Of a DNA stretch of 15,000 bases, positions 1-10,379 are shown in pieces (the first letter of the stretch is position 1; the number at the start of each line of letters is the position of its first letter). This DNA comes from Pigoraptor vietnamica (Eukaryota > Opisthokonta > Filasterea): contig CALSCQ010001344.1 of the NCBI GenBank assembly GCA_943704525.1, forward strand, positions 1 through 15,000, written 5' to 3'. Below the pieces are notes generated by a model. The model saw only the letters and a list, made by a program, of their open reading frames with translations. It had not been told where the DNA came from and searched no databases. Both the position numbers and the translations under genes were made by a program.

Positions 1-94
1 CCCCCCACCCGCTGCCCTGTCCCTGTCGTTGACGGTTCGTTGCGCATCCCGCTGACACGCTCCCACTTATTGTGTCCGTGTCTTTTCCGCGCAG

Positions 95-836
95 TTTTGA
101 GGGCCTCTTCTATCTCTGCTTCACAAGCACGCTCTACTTTTGGTTCATCATCGAACACAAACTGTCGCCCACGCGCGAGAAGGCGACGATCGACGCGCAG
201 GCGCTTCGCCCCACCTCGGTGCTCTCCGCCAATGGAATGGCGACGCCTATTGACGTCCCGATGACGCCGACACGGCGCGCGTCGAACGGAGGAACGGACT
301 CGCCGTCTCGTCGCGAGGGCCGCTATCTGCGCTATCTCATTGCGAACGACATACGATGTGCGCTCTTCTTTGTATCCGACATCTGCGATTGCGCTTTTCA
401 TGCTGTTGCCCTGTTGTCTGGTGCTCAAGTGTGACGCCTCTTGAAATCCACACTCACTGGCCATGTACCTGACTCTTCCCCCCAACAACATGCACACATT
501 CCCATACACCCCGCCATACCAAACGCACATACGTAAACACGCTCTCAAGCATACACACATACTTACGCACGCACGCATGTACGTACACACATGTACACAC
601 GTGCGCACATTCACACAGTCGGACGTCTTTTATCCCTTGACTTTGCGAGCACGGCCGCGGCTCGCAGCTGTTTTTTGTCATTCTTGCCTTTTTCGGCACT
701 GGGAACATGGCGTCGCTCAGCAGTTTCAACCTCGCGTCCATCTACCGCTTCGTGACAGTGTTCTCGCCGTTCATCATGGGCTCCCTCATCGTGCTGAAGG
801 TGCATGCACAACACAAGTATGCTCACACACACATAC

Positions 837-910
<74 letters not shown>

Positions 911-1280
911 ATTATTGCGTGATACCAACAATCTACCCGCACTTTCGCTGATCGCGCCTGCTTTCCGGTCGCAGATATCCATCCCCTTCCTCCTGGTGGG
1001 CTGCATCTTCTACGCCGTGAACCAGACGCTGCACGTGCCCGGCCCAAGCCTCTTTTTTCCAGTGATCGCTATGACCGACGTCATGGCGCTCCACTTCTTC
1101 TTCCTCGTGCGCGACAGCGGCAGTTGGCGGGAGATTGGGACGAGCATCAGCCACTTTGTGGTGTTTGGGGCCATCCATGTGATACTCATCGCTCTCAATT
1201 CCGTGTCGCGCTGGATGACGGGGAGCCTTCTTATTCCCTCGCGGAAAAAGCTGCGCAGGACGCACCCGCACGCGCAATGA
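95..1280 (+). CDS. PIGN: GPI ethanolamine phosphate transferase 1, C-terminal part (5' end outside window)
   Basis: Family role: PIGN/Mcd4 adds ethanolamine phosphate to the first mannose of the GPI precursor in the ER membrane. Exons read as 95-371, 668-799 and 975-1280, with introns 372-667 (gtatcc...gcag) and 800-974 (gtgcat...gcag), both phase 0. A polypyrimidine-rich acceptor ends at 94, so an intron starts before the window. About 237 C-terminal residues are present. They include [13 protein letters not shown], a segment like the family's FSPFMMGAL (here FSPFIMGSL), then [15 protein letters not shown] and IGTSISHF, all hallmarks of the PIGN C-terminal membrane domain. Joining exons 1 and 2 gives exactly the spacing I recall between the family's DDIR and FFGTGN motifs. 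The loop before NDIR is Ser/Thr/Pro-rich and seems longer than in the human protein. The tail ends in a basic RKKLRR stretch. The alkaline-phosphatase-like catalytic domain lies upstream, outside the window. Confidence 0.9.
372..667 (+). other. Phase-0 intron of the PIGN gene with degenerate CA-rich core
   Basis: The donor is gtatcc and the acceptor is ctcgcag. The interior from about 488 to 615 is a degenerate run of CA, CG and TA steps with repeated ACGT, ACGCACGC and TGTACACA words. It looks like a decayed dinucleotide microsatellite. The boundaries are fixed by protein homology on both sides. Confidence 0.8.
823..906 (+). repeat. (CA)n microsatellite in PIGN intron
   Basis: A nearly pure CA tract with an ACC interruption near 837 and a CG step near 866. 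It lies inside the 800-974 intron, about 70 nt before the acceptor. The tract has no AG, so it offers no competing 3' splice site. Reading frames through it give only Thr-His or Val-Cys repeats and are not genes. Confidence 0.97.
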
Positions 1281-2396
1281 AAGATGCCGTTTGCACAGTC
1301 ACTGTGACTCAACATGCGTAAGCTGTCCAGGCCGCCGGGCCCACTCTAAGTGAGCCGTGGAGCCGAGGCCTTCAGTAATCTGTATTCGCGGCTGGCCGCG
1401 GACTCCGCCTGACACGACTCGGAGTTCCCATTCAGTTTCTCGGCTGTACATGTGCGTCGGCACCGCCTGTCGTCGCGCATTTAAGCAGGGGTATAGCGTG
1501 AGGTGTTTCATACCGGCTTTTAAAAGAGGGCGACTGCCGTTTCAGTGGCAACTATCGGCAACTACAGTATATCGGCGGCCAACAGTCCAGTCAGGGTGGG
1601 AAAAGGGTGCCAACCAACCTCTGGTGTCCAGACATCCCATTCGGGAAAGCGAGGTTCATTGTTTCCCTAAAAAGGACAATGGACATCGCCATTTTTTCAC
1701 TTCCCTTCGCAACCGTTTATTTTCCACACATTTTCCATACATTGTTCATACATTAATCAATAATTATTCTTCACCGAACACACACAAAAAATGCGCCGAC
1801 TTCCCCATGTGGTCCGCCCCTTCACGCACAGTCCCTCCGTGCATCTTTTCCCAAAGTGCGCCTCTTTCTCTCGCCTCGATCCACCTGAGCCTTTTACGCA
1901 CAGACACGCGCGCGAGTGAAAGCGTCGTGCACACGGCGTTTCTGAAGACGGCGCACGGTACGTTTGAGTGCAGACCTCTGTTTCTTACAACGGAACAGCC
2001 GAATAACGACAAACATTCGCACATTTGGCCACTGATGTGAGTCACGACGTGTTTGTCCAGGCACGGTCGCCAGGCTGCAGAGTACGTCAAGCGCAACAAA
2101 CGAACGAGTGTATAAGACGTCCTATGGAAGAAACACAGGCAGCTTGAGCCTGACTCGCCGCGACTGACGCTGCCTGACTGACAGTCGGTGCCGCCGAACC
2201 CGGGGCCGGGGCCTCGCCACAGTCGTGAAATCGGGCTCTCCGTAATGAGCCCCATACGTGAGAGGGTGTAATCGCGCCCCGGGGCGCGGTCTCTGACTTG
2301 CGCTCCCAGCTGGAGCGCAGGCTCACCGTCGGGAGCGCCTCTCAGGTTCCATCAAGCACGGCGCGCTTTCTCCGCTAGCAGCCGACCTCGAAACAA
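1281..2396. other. Intergenic region between PIGN and the first membrane-protein gene
   Basis: It should contain the PIGN 3' UTR and polyadenylation site and the 5' flank of the next gene. An AT-rich patch at about 1685-1795 (AATCAATAATTATT) stands out from the GC-rich surroundings and may mark the PIGN 3' end or a promoter. A TATA-like word (TGTATAAG) lies near 2110, about 285 bases before the next start codon. Open frames here (for example 1357-2040 plus and 1764-2255 minus) show no domain, hydrophobic pattern or family resemblance. No gene is supported. Confidence 0.6.
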
Positions 2397-5300
2397 ATGG
2401 CGGACGACGCGGAACGCACCGGACGCGAGTCCCCCGTGGACGAAATCGAAGTTGCGATCGCCGACGCAATCGAGGCGGTCGAAGCGATCGAGGCATCGGC
2501 GCAAGCACCTCCGAACCACGACGAGCTCCAGCATCCACACGCAATGTCGGACGTGGCGTCGAGTTCGAGCAATCACCTCGCGGACGCGCGCCCCCCGCAC
2601 CTGCGAGTACGGCCCCAAACGACGACGGCGCCGGCAGCGGTTGGCGCTCGGCCTGTTATCGCTCGACCTGGCGGGGTGGATCGGTCCGGTGGTTGGTTTC
2701 AAGGACTGGCCCGCCAGCGCGCCGAAGAAGGAAGGTCGCAAGCCGCTGCAGACACCATGGAGGGCGGCAGAGTCGACGACCATCGCGATGAGCGCGCGAT
2801 GGTAATGACAACCGATAGCCTCCACACGCCGACCGGCGCGTCCGGGACAATGGGGAACGAGCTTCTCGTTGTCGACGAAGGCGCGCTCGTGGGGGCGGGC
2901 ACACTGCTGAGGGATACCGACGCAGCGCACATCCTTGCGGATCCGGCTGTGGGGGCTCTGCTTCAGAGCATGACTACGCGGCGACAGAGCGAGGGGATGT
3001 CCGGCTTCCTCACCGGGGGCGTGCGAGTGGGACAAAGCCGCCCGCTGACGTCGGTGGATGGAACACGCAAGTTCTTTGCGGCAAACGAGCGCGACCACGA
3101 CCGCGCGCTGCGCGCGAGCTACATTGCGCGGTTCCTCGTCGCCCTTGCGATCGTCCCTAGCATCTTCGTGCAAAGCGCGCGGTGTCACGTGCGCGTCATC
3201 GCTCGCGCCATCTACATTGCACAGGTCGCGCTCACCTTCGTGCTCCTGTTTGGGTATTCCGTGTTCAACGCAGTGCAGTTCTTCCGTCGCGGTATTAACG
3301 ACGACGACGCGAACATGGCCAATGCGACCGTGTACATGGCGCTCCTCACGGCAACGGGCGGGATGCTCTACGCGCGCTCCATCCTCTCGACCGCAACCAC
3401 GCACTACGACCGTATTAGTGGGGTCGGAAAGAACGGCGCGCGACTCGTGACCTCCAAAGTGCGAAAGTACCGCGCCAAGCGCGCGCGCCGCCTTGTACTG
3501 TTCTGGCTCGTCTTCCTCTTCGCCGTGTGCCTGCTGTCGTTCCTGGGACTGGGCGCAAGCGACGGCATCCGAATCGGCGTCGCTGTGAACATAACGGGCC
3601 CCGTCCCGACGTACGAGGAGTTCTACGAGCGGCTGCTGCTGTCCGAGTTCACGTCGAGTGGCGCGTTCAACGCCGCCATCGTCACGCTCGCGCTCCTCCT
3701 CGGGACGGCACACATCGTGGTCGGCCTCGATCTCATTCTCCTCGTGCTGTACGCGGCGCTCGTTATTAGTGAGGAGCTCTCGCGTTCGATGAAGGAGCTC
3801 ATCGTGCAGGCGTCGTTGGACAACCGGCCCGAAATCATCGCGGCGATTCGCGCGCGGCTGGCTTCGGCGGCGTACTACGGCCACTTCCACGCGATCGTCC
3901 AGAAGAAACTGCTGATGAAGATGCGCGTGACGTCAACGGTCGTCATCGCGATGCTCCTCGCGACGGCCATCGCGTGCGTGTGCGGGCTCAGTACGGAGAG
4001 CGGGCTCCGGTGGCAGTGGTGCCTCCTCTACACCGTCTCGCTGCTCGGGTTCGCCCAATTCCCCGTCCTCATCGCCCGCGCGGAACACAAGCTTGCCGAG
4101 GCGCACAAAGAACTGCGCGACACTCTTCGACTCGCCAACCCCAGCGGCGCCGGCCACAGCGATCACGTTGCGTCTTCCGAGAGTAACGAGGGCGTTGGCC
4201 CAGTCGAAAAGACATGGGAGATGCGTGCGACGCCCGACGGGGCGAGCACGCCCGAGCGCAGAAAAAGCGAGGGGCAGCAGTCGGTGACAGTGCCTGGAAC
4301 GGTGTCAACGGGGGAGGGCGAGTTGGACGCCGTAGAATCCCACGACGACCATCTTCGAGCCAATGGGTATCACAACGTGGCACAGTCGCGCGAAGCGCGC
4401 GGGGTAACAGACGGAGTGGACGACGCTGTGGACGATGCCGTCATGGACTGCGTCGTTCACGACGCTGTGGACGATGCCGTCATGGACTGCTTCGTTCACG
4501 ACGCTGTGGACGATGCAGTCGCGACCACAGCGGATGGCATGGACAGTCCTCCGCGGGAGAATGGCACGCTCGTCGAAGAAAACGGACACAGCGGCGAGAG
4601 CGAGCCACGGGTCGACGGCTTCGTTGCAGCTCCTCGCACGTCGCACGTTCCAAGAAAGGACACACTAACTGGTCGCCCGTCGGTGATGGCGTTTGTGGAG
4701 GCCACACGTGAGGCGCATCAGGCCGGGGGGATGGCGTGGTCGACGGGCGGCGTCGGGACGATTACGGCGCGCCGGCAGCGGGAATACAGGCCCGCGGGAT
4801 ACCGAGAGACTTTCGTCGAGATTGCGACGACGTACGGCAAAGCCATCCAGGCGGGCGTCGTCATCATCGTCTACGCGCAGATCTTCTCGGCGCTCCCGGT
4901 CAAGATCTGTTCTTCCGAGTGGGGGTTGCGGGATTACGTTTGGGCGTCGTGGCCCGTCTTTTGCCGCAGCGCAGCCATCGCCTACGCGTGGCGTCTCATG
5001 TTTGTCGTGACGGTGCACGCCGGCGTCGTCTGCATGGGATACGTGTGCTTTCCGGTGATCGTGAGGACGCTGGCCAAGCGAGCCATCGCTCCCCTCGTTG
5101 TAAACATTGCGTACGTGTCGATTCTCTACGCGTCGGGACAGTGGAACGACTTCCTCTTCACGCCGTCGTTCCTCCCACCCATCGCACAGATATACGACGT
5201 GCTCGCTGTCGCTTCCAACAACGAGCTACTCACGGGGTTCCGCGAGCCCAAGCGCCTTCTTCGCCTGTTCGCGCTGCGCATCCTCCTGGCCGTGATTGGG

Positions 5301-5556
5301 CTCGCACTGTACGGCCGCGTGTTCGTGCGCGCGATCGTCTCGGACAGTTTTGCCGCCGTTCTAGCCTTTCGCATCGTTGCGCACACGTCAGTGACGATCT
5401 TCCTCTCGCTGCTGCTTCGGCGCGGCGTTCTCATCATGGAGTCGCTTCGGGCGCCACAGGGCATTGTGCTGTGGTATTGGATCAGCGTTGCACTGTCGGT
5501 GAGTGTCCTCACAAGGGAATGCGTGCTGTTTACGAAGCGCACTCACAACAGTTGTG

Positions 5557-5637
<81 letters not shown>

Positions 5638-5650
5638 CATGTGTGTGTGT

Positions 5651-5695
<45 letters not shown>

Positions 5696-6482
5696 TGTTC
5701 AAGCTGACGTCGTACAGAAACGCGCGTACAAAGCAACACAAGCAATTGCGCGCACGTACTTACTCCGTCAGTTACTGACTCTAATGCAGATGATTGGCCG
5801 CTTGATCATGTTCAAGTCGCGGTCGATTGGAGAGGCCGTTCTCATGAACGCGTTCACGGGCGCGCTCGAGATTGCCATCCGGCGGAGTTACTTTGCGCGT
5901 AACAAGGTGACGACGGCGTTCATGGACCTGTGGGGCACTTTCTTGGAGTGTTGTGGCATGCGGCGGCCGGCGGCGGTTGCGCGGGAGCGAAGCCTCGACG
6001 TGTACGCGGGGCACATCGCGGTGGAGACGATGGTGGAAGTGCAGGCGGCGGTCGCGGCGCTGGTGGTTGTACGGTGAGTCGACGTGCAATTGCATGTGCG
6101 TCGGTGGCTGCTGAAATCAGGGCATGTTTGTGTGAGGCAACCCTCAGTGCGGAGGTGTACATCATCGGTGGACGTCGCTTACGAAAGAACACCCACTCAC
6201 AGAATTTTCCGCGAGAGGGCCGGCGGCACGTGCTACAACTTCAACTTCACTTCGGATGGCCACGGAGACGCCGTGTTGATTGTGAATGTCGTGCTTATGC
6301 TCGTTTCCGGTTTTGCGGTGGACTACTTTTGCATGATATGGGAGCAGCGACAGCACATCGACGTGACGTCGCTCCTCCGCTCGATCCCGACGCTTCCGTT
6401 CTTTCTGTACGCGTGCGCGTGCGCCATTATCGTCGTGCATCTCACGGATTGGGCGTTTGTGCACGGGTGCAACGTGGGTTGA
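2397..6482 (+). CDS. Uncharacterised polytopic membrane protein, tandem paralogue 1 (1221 aa)
   Basis: I do not recognise the family. Exons are 2397-5498, 5790-6073 and 6203-6482, with introns 5499-5789 (gtgagt...gcag, phase 0) and 6074-6202 (gtgagt...acag, phase 2). The ATG has good context (aaacaaATGG). The soluble N-terminus (about 1-238) is acidic and low-complexity. Hydrophobic segments lie near residues 243-262, 267-295, 311-332, 365-386, 425-460 (probably two), 514-533 and 542-563. A long hydrophilic loop (about 564-812) carries a 13-residue tandem repeat. More segments follow near 813-835, 862-890, 899-915, 956-982, 985-1007 and 1022-1040, with two or more in the last exons, so about 15-16 in total. 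Blocks shared with the downstream paralogue include HAIVQKKLL, GLSTESGLRW, QFPVLIARAEH, AGYRETFV, RSIGEAVL, ARERSLD and IDVTSLLRSIP. Exon 3 rests on that paralogy. The first intron is 3n and stop-free, so unspliced RNA also reads through. Transporter, channel or receptor are all possible; no catalytic motif is visible. Confidence 0.85.
4422..4520 (+). repeat. 39-bp coding minisatellite (13-residue repeat) in gene 2
   Basis: Two complete 39-bp units (4422-4460 and 4461-4499) are followed by a 21-bp partial unit. They encode DAVDDAVMDCVVH, DAVDDAVMDCFVH and DAVDDAV. The units are nearly identical in DNA, so the expansion looks recent. The repeat lies in the long hydrophilic loop of the membrane protein. 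The paralogue's loop has no counterpart. Confidence 0.93.
5499..5789 (+). other. Phase-0 intron 1 of gene 2, 291 nt, stop-free in frame
   Basis: It runs from CTGTCG|gtgagt to aatgcag|ATGATTGGC, the same position and phase as intron 9848-9931 of the paralogue. The codons on both sides align (ISVALS|MIGRL against ISVPMS|MLGRL). CTGAC and CTAAT branch-point-like words occur within the last 20 nt. The length is a multiple of three and no stop occurs in the upstream frame, so an automated caller could wrongly keep it as coding. Confidence 0.88.
5552..5699 (+). repeat. (TG)n microsatellite in gene 2 intron 1
   Basis: About 148 bp of TG repeat with GG, GCGTGCATG and TATG interruptions. On the sense strand it reads TG, so it contains many cryptic GT dinucleotides but no AG. 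Translated in the gene frame it gives mostly alternating Val-Cys, which supports its being intronic. Confidence 0.97.
6074..6202 (+). other. Phase-2 intron 2 of gene 2, 129 nt
   Basis: The apparent stop after ...VVVR is the TGA inside the donor (CG|gtgagt). Splicing to cactcacag|AATTTTCCGC gives R-IFRERAGGTCYNF. This lines up with R-VLRDVLAPTCVAF of the paralogue at the same phase. An alternative upstream CAG near 6146 does not give this alignment. Confidence 0.82.
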
Positions 6483-7114
6483 GAGCGCGCCGTCCCGTGT
6501 GTATATAAATCGCTTCAACAAGGTTGATGCCGAGCCCTGAAGTTAAAGTGTATGCTGCCGTGGGCCACCCTGTCGTGGTCGCGTCAAAAGTTTCCGAAAA
6601 TGGCGTACGTTTGTCCACGACTGTCCGGGGCGTAATAACCGCCAGTATCATACAATTCGCATACAAAAAAATCAACCCAACGCCGAGACTGAGTGACACA
6701 CGCGCCAATCCGCTCTTCCCATCGCACGCTCGCGATAATAGAAGGGAAACAACACAAACGGCAGTAACGCAGCAGCTACACTCGCCTGCGCGTTACAGTC
6801 GAACGGAACACTCGTCGGGCGAAAGTAAGGCCGGCGCAGCGGCACCTTCGTGATACTGACTGCCCCAACTGCGGCGGCGACGACAAACATTCGCTGAATC
6901 CGCCGGGGTTACAGTGCAGCCACGGCAACTGCAGCGCCCGTGCGAACGGCATCTCATACCCCATCCCCACACACATTCTCTGCCTAACACCGTACACACG
7001 CGCAATCCAGCCATCCACCTGTAACACGCACGGGTGCCCACGGACCGGCGTGCCCGGACAGGCGCCCAACGTCGGTGGACGCCCGCTGCATATCGGCGTC
7101 GATGGACGACTGAA
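6483..7114. other. Intergenic region between the two paralogous membrane-protein genes
   Basis: This 632-bp spacer should hold the 3' end of gene 2 and the promoter and 5' UTR of gene 3. The word TATATAAAT at 6502-6510 starts 20 nt after the gene 2 stop codon; it could be a polyadenylation-type signal, or a TATA box far upstream of gene 3. The remainder has mixed composition, A-rich around 6655-6680 and 6735-6760. No open frame has a plausible protein. The frame of gene 3 stays open upstream of its ATG back to 7034, but with only a GTG there. Confidence 0.55.
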
Positions 7115-10100
7115 ATGGCGCACTACCACATCAACTGGGCTGGTTTCGAGTATCGCGCAGATTCGCCGCTCTCTGTCGAGTCTGATGGCCCCGTCGGCCG
7201 CAGGACCACTGACGCTCTCGATAGCGACTCACAGGCGGACAACGTGACCGTGGCGGGGACCATTGCGCCCGACAGCCCGCGATCTGATGCCGAGCATGCT
7301 TTGCACGGCGGCGTGTGGACGTCACCCGCCGTTGCAGAAAACGCGACGGATGCGCTCGAGTTGCGAGAGCTCGGAGGCGGCGTGAGCGGGACGGAGGGCC
7401 CCGTGCCTCAACCGGATTCAGCACCGCAAGAGACGTCGCTGCAGTCCAATCCGGCGTTGCGCGCTACCAACGAATTGCTGGTGCTTGAAGCGGCAGGTCT
7501 TCCGGACGCACTTTTCGCTGTGAGCGAGGACGAGTCACTCGCCGTTCTCGCCGACCCAACGGTGGCAACGCTCCGGAGGCGGATCTACGAAACGACGGGC
7601 GAGAGCGAGTCGCGCCGCGATGAGATAGCGCCCGCCCCTTCGAGCGCTTACGAGCAGCGGGCTCCCATGGCCCCTCGCACAGCTGCGAGCAGGGGTGACC
7701 GAGACCATGCGCTGCGCGCGACGTACATTGCGCCCTTCCTCCTCGCGCTGTCGATCCTCCCCAACTCCCTCGTGCAGAGTCCACGAAGCACCGCGCGATA
7801 CGTTGGGCGCGTCCTGTACGCCGCGCAGGTCGCCCTCGCGCTCGTATTTGTCGGCATCGCCTTGTATTGCGTCGTGCCGTTCTTTCGCTGGCAGATTCCG
7901 TTCGGCGACGCGAACAGGACGGTCGGGGTTATGTACGTGGTGTTGCTCATCGCAGCAGCGGGACTGCTGCATGTGTCCGCCGCGCTCTCCACCACAGCCA
8001 ACTACGAGCGCGTAGCAAGCGCCTGGCGGAACGGCGCGCGCCTCGTCAATGCACACGTCCGCGCACACCGCACCCGCCGCGCGCGCTGGACACTGTGCTT
8101 GCTGTTGTTCTTCTTCAGCGTGTGCGTGGTGGTGTTCGCTCTTTACGCGCGCTGGGCCGACGTAGTGGGTCGCCCTCGGGGCCTGGAATTGTTGAGGGAC
8201 AGCATCGCTGAGAGTGTCTTCGGCGCGCCCGTCTGGTCAATTGCCCGCGTCTGCGTTGCGATCGCGATCCTACTCTCCGCAGCGCACATTGCCGTCGGCC
8301 TCGAGCTCATCCTGCTCGTCTTCAACGCCGCGATCGTCGTCACCTGGGAGCTTTCGCTGTCGACGAAGTATTTGGGGGCGGCGGCGTACTTTGAGGAACG
8401 ACCTGACGTGCGCGCGGCCATTCGCTCGCGCCTCGATTCAACCGCTTACTACGCCCACTTCCACGCGATCGTCCAGAAGAAACTGCTGAAAAGGATGCGT
8501 GTGACGGCAACGGTCGTCATTGCGATACTCCTCGCGACAGCCGTCGTGTGCGTGCGCGGGCTCAGCACGGAGAGCGGGCTCCGGTGGCCGTGGAGCGTTC
8601 TGTACGGCATTTCTTTGCTCGGGCTCGCGCAGTTCCCCGTCCTCATCGCACGCGCCGAACACAGGTTCGCACAGGCACACAAGGAGCTGCGCGCCGCGTT
8701 GAAGGTTGCGAATCCGAGCAACGCCGTCGTTGAGGGCGGCGCTGTCGCACTTGCGGACACCGGCGAGGACGGCGCTCGAGTGGACGTCACGCACAGGGCG
8801 CAGGCAGCCCTCGAAAGCACGGGCTCCGAAGCAAACGGGCACAGCGGGCGGCAAGGGCACGACGTCGCTGTACCGGGGATTGTCCGTGCTGGGGACGAGG
8901 GCAGCCTTGCGGCGGTTCAGGACGCCCCCCGAAGGAACGAACTCCGCGAAAACAGCGAGAGGACAAACAGCCACATACTCGTCGAAGCAGCACCGACGCC
9001 AGCACGTCCTGCGTTTGCGAGCGCCGCTGTTGCTGCGTTGCCGCCACAAGCGGCGCCTCTCAGGGCTGTCCCATCGAGTAACGCCGTCGATGTCGAGGCT
9101 CGCGACGTGCCATACAATGGAGGAGTCCAGCGGATCGCGTGGCCGTCCGAAATGGGCACAACGGTCGCCGTGCTTTCGCCTTCGCAGCGAGAGTACGAGC
9201 CCGCGGGATATCGCGAGACGTTCGTTGCGCTGGCCGCCGCTTATGGCAAGGGCCTCCAGGCAGGCGTCGCCGTCGTCGTTTTCGCGCAGCTCTTCGTGGC
9301 GCTCTCGACGACCGGGTGGACGACCGCCGTCGCCATATGGCGGTTCATGTTCGTCGTAGCGGCGCACGCGAGCGTCCTGTGCATGGGCTGCATACTGTTC
9401 CCCGGAATCGCGCGGACTCTGGCTCGGTGGGCACCCGTCCCTCTGGTCGCGAACCTCGCACTCGTGTCGATCCTCTTCGCTACTAGAACTTGGAATCCAT
9501 ACATCTTCACGCTATCGGCGATCCCACCTGTCGTTCAGGTGTACGACACGCTCGTCTTTGCGTCTCGCGCGAGTGCAGTCACAAAGTTCCACGAGTCGAA
9601 GAGTCGAATGCAACTGTTCGTGCTGAGCGTCCTGGTCGCCGGCGCCGGTCTCGCCCTCTACGGCCGCGTGTGCGCACACTTGATCGTTCGGTACGATTTT
9701 GCGCACGTTGTGGTCTTTCGCATATTCGCACACACTCTCGCGACGACACTCTTGTCGCTTCTGCTTCGGCGCGGCATCGTCGCGATGGGATCGCTCGCGG
9801 TGCCGCAGGGCGCTGTTGTGTGGTACTGGATCAGCGTCCCCATGTCGGTGAGTGACATTCTCAGGCTGAGCGCACGCCACTCTAAAGCACTCGCACTCAC
9901 ACGCACACTCACACTCACGTGTGCTTTGCAGATGCTTGGCCGTTTGATTATGCTCAAGGCCCGATCAATCGGCGAGGCGGTTCTCATCAACGCGTTCGCC
10001 GCCGTGGTTGAGATTGCCATTCGTCGGAGTTACATTGCGCGACGCAAAGCGACGTCGGTGTTCATCGACGATGTCATGAAAATTTGCGGTCGGCGGCCGC

Positions 10101-10347
10101 CGACGACCGCTGCGCGCGAACGCAGTCTGGACGCGTACGCCGGCTTCAGCGCCGTTGAGATGATGGCGAAGGTGCAAGCAACCGTAGCGGTGGTTTTGGT
10201 CGCACGGTGAGCAGTGCGCGTGTTGATGCTCCACTTTGTTTTAGAAGAGTTGGGCCGATGGGAAATGTCAGATTGTCATTGCCCCTCCCTACTTGCTCTC
10301 AGTCTCCCCCCTCCCCTCCCCCCCCCCCCACGCACATACGGCACACG

Positions 10348-10379
<32 letters not shown>

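Noticed and set aside
1357-2040. A 227-codon plus-strand frame in the spacer after PIGN
   Set aside because: It begins at GTG, has no hydrophobic or domain pattern, and runs through the AT-rich patch. Nothing supports translation.
2352-3890. A 512-codon open frame on the minus strand opposite gene 2
   Set aside because: It is antisense to hydrophobic, GC-rich coding sequence conserved with gene 3. Its product is a His/Arg/Glu-rich composition artefact with no domain.
5503-5778. Frames of alternating Val-Cys or Thr-His through CA/TG tracts (also near 850, 10400 and 13200)
   Set aside because: Dinucleotide repeats are open in most frames. These lie within introns fixed by homology or phase.
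6502-6510. TATATAAAT as a core promoter for gene 3
   Set aside because: It lies about 600 bases before the start codon and only 20 after the previous stop, so a 3'-end signal or chance AT word is as likely. It is noted only in the spacer entry.
7034-7114. Upstream GTG start extending gene 3 by 27 residues
   Set aside because: GTG starts are not expected for nuclear genes. The ATG at 7115 has good context and its position suits the paralogue.
8438-9367. A 309-codon open frame on the minus strand opposite gene 3
   Set aside because: It is the same kind of antisense shadow, with no family resemblance, and the plus strand is clearly coding by paralogy.
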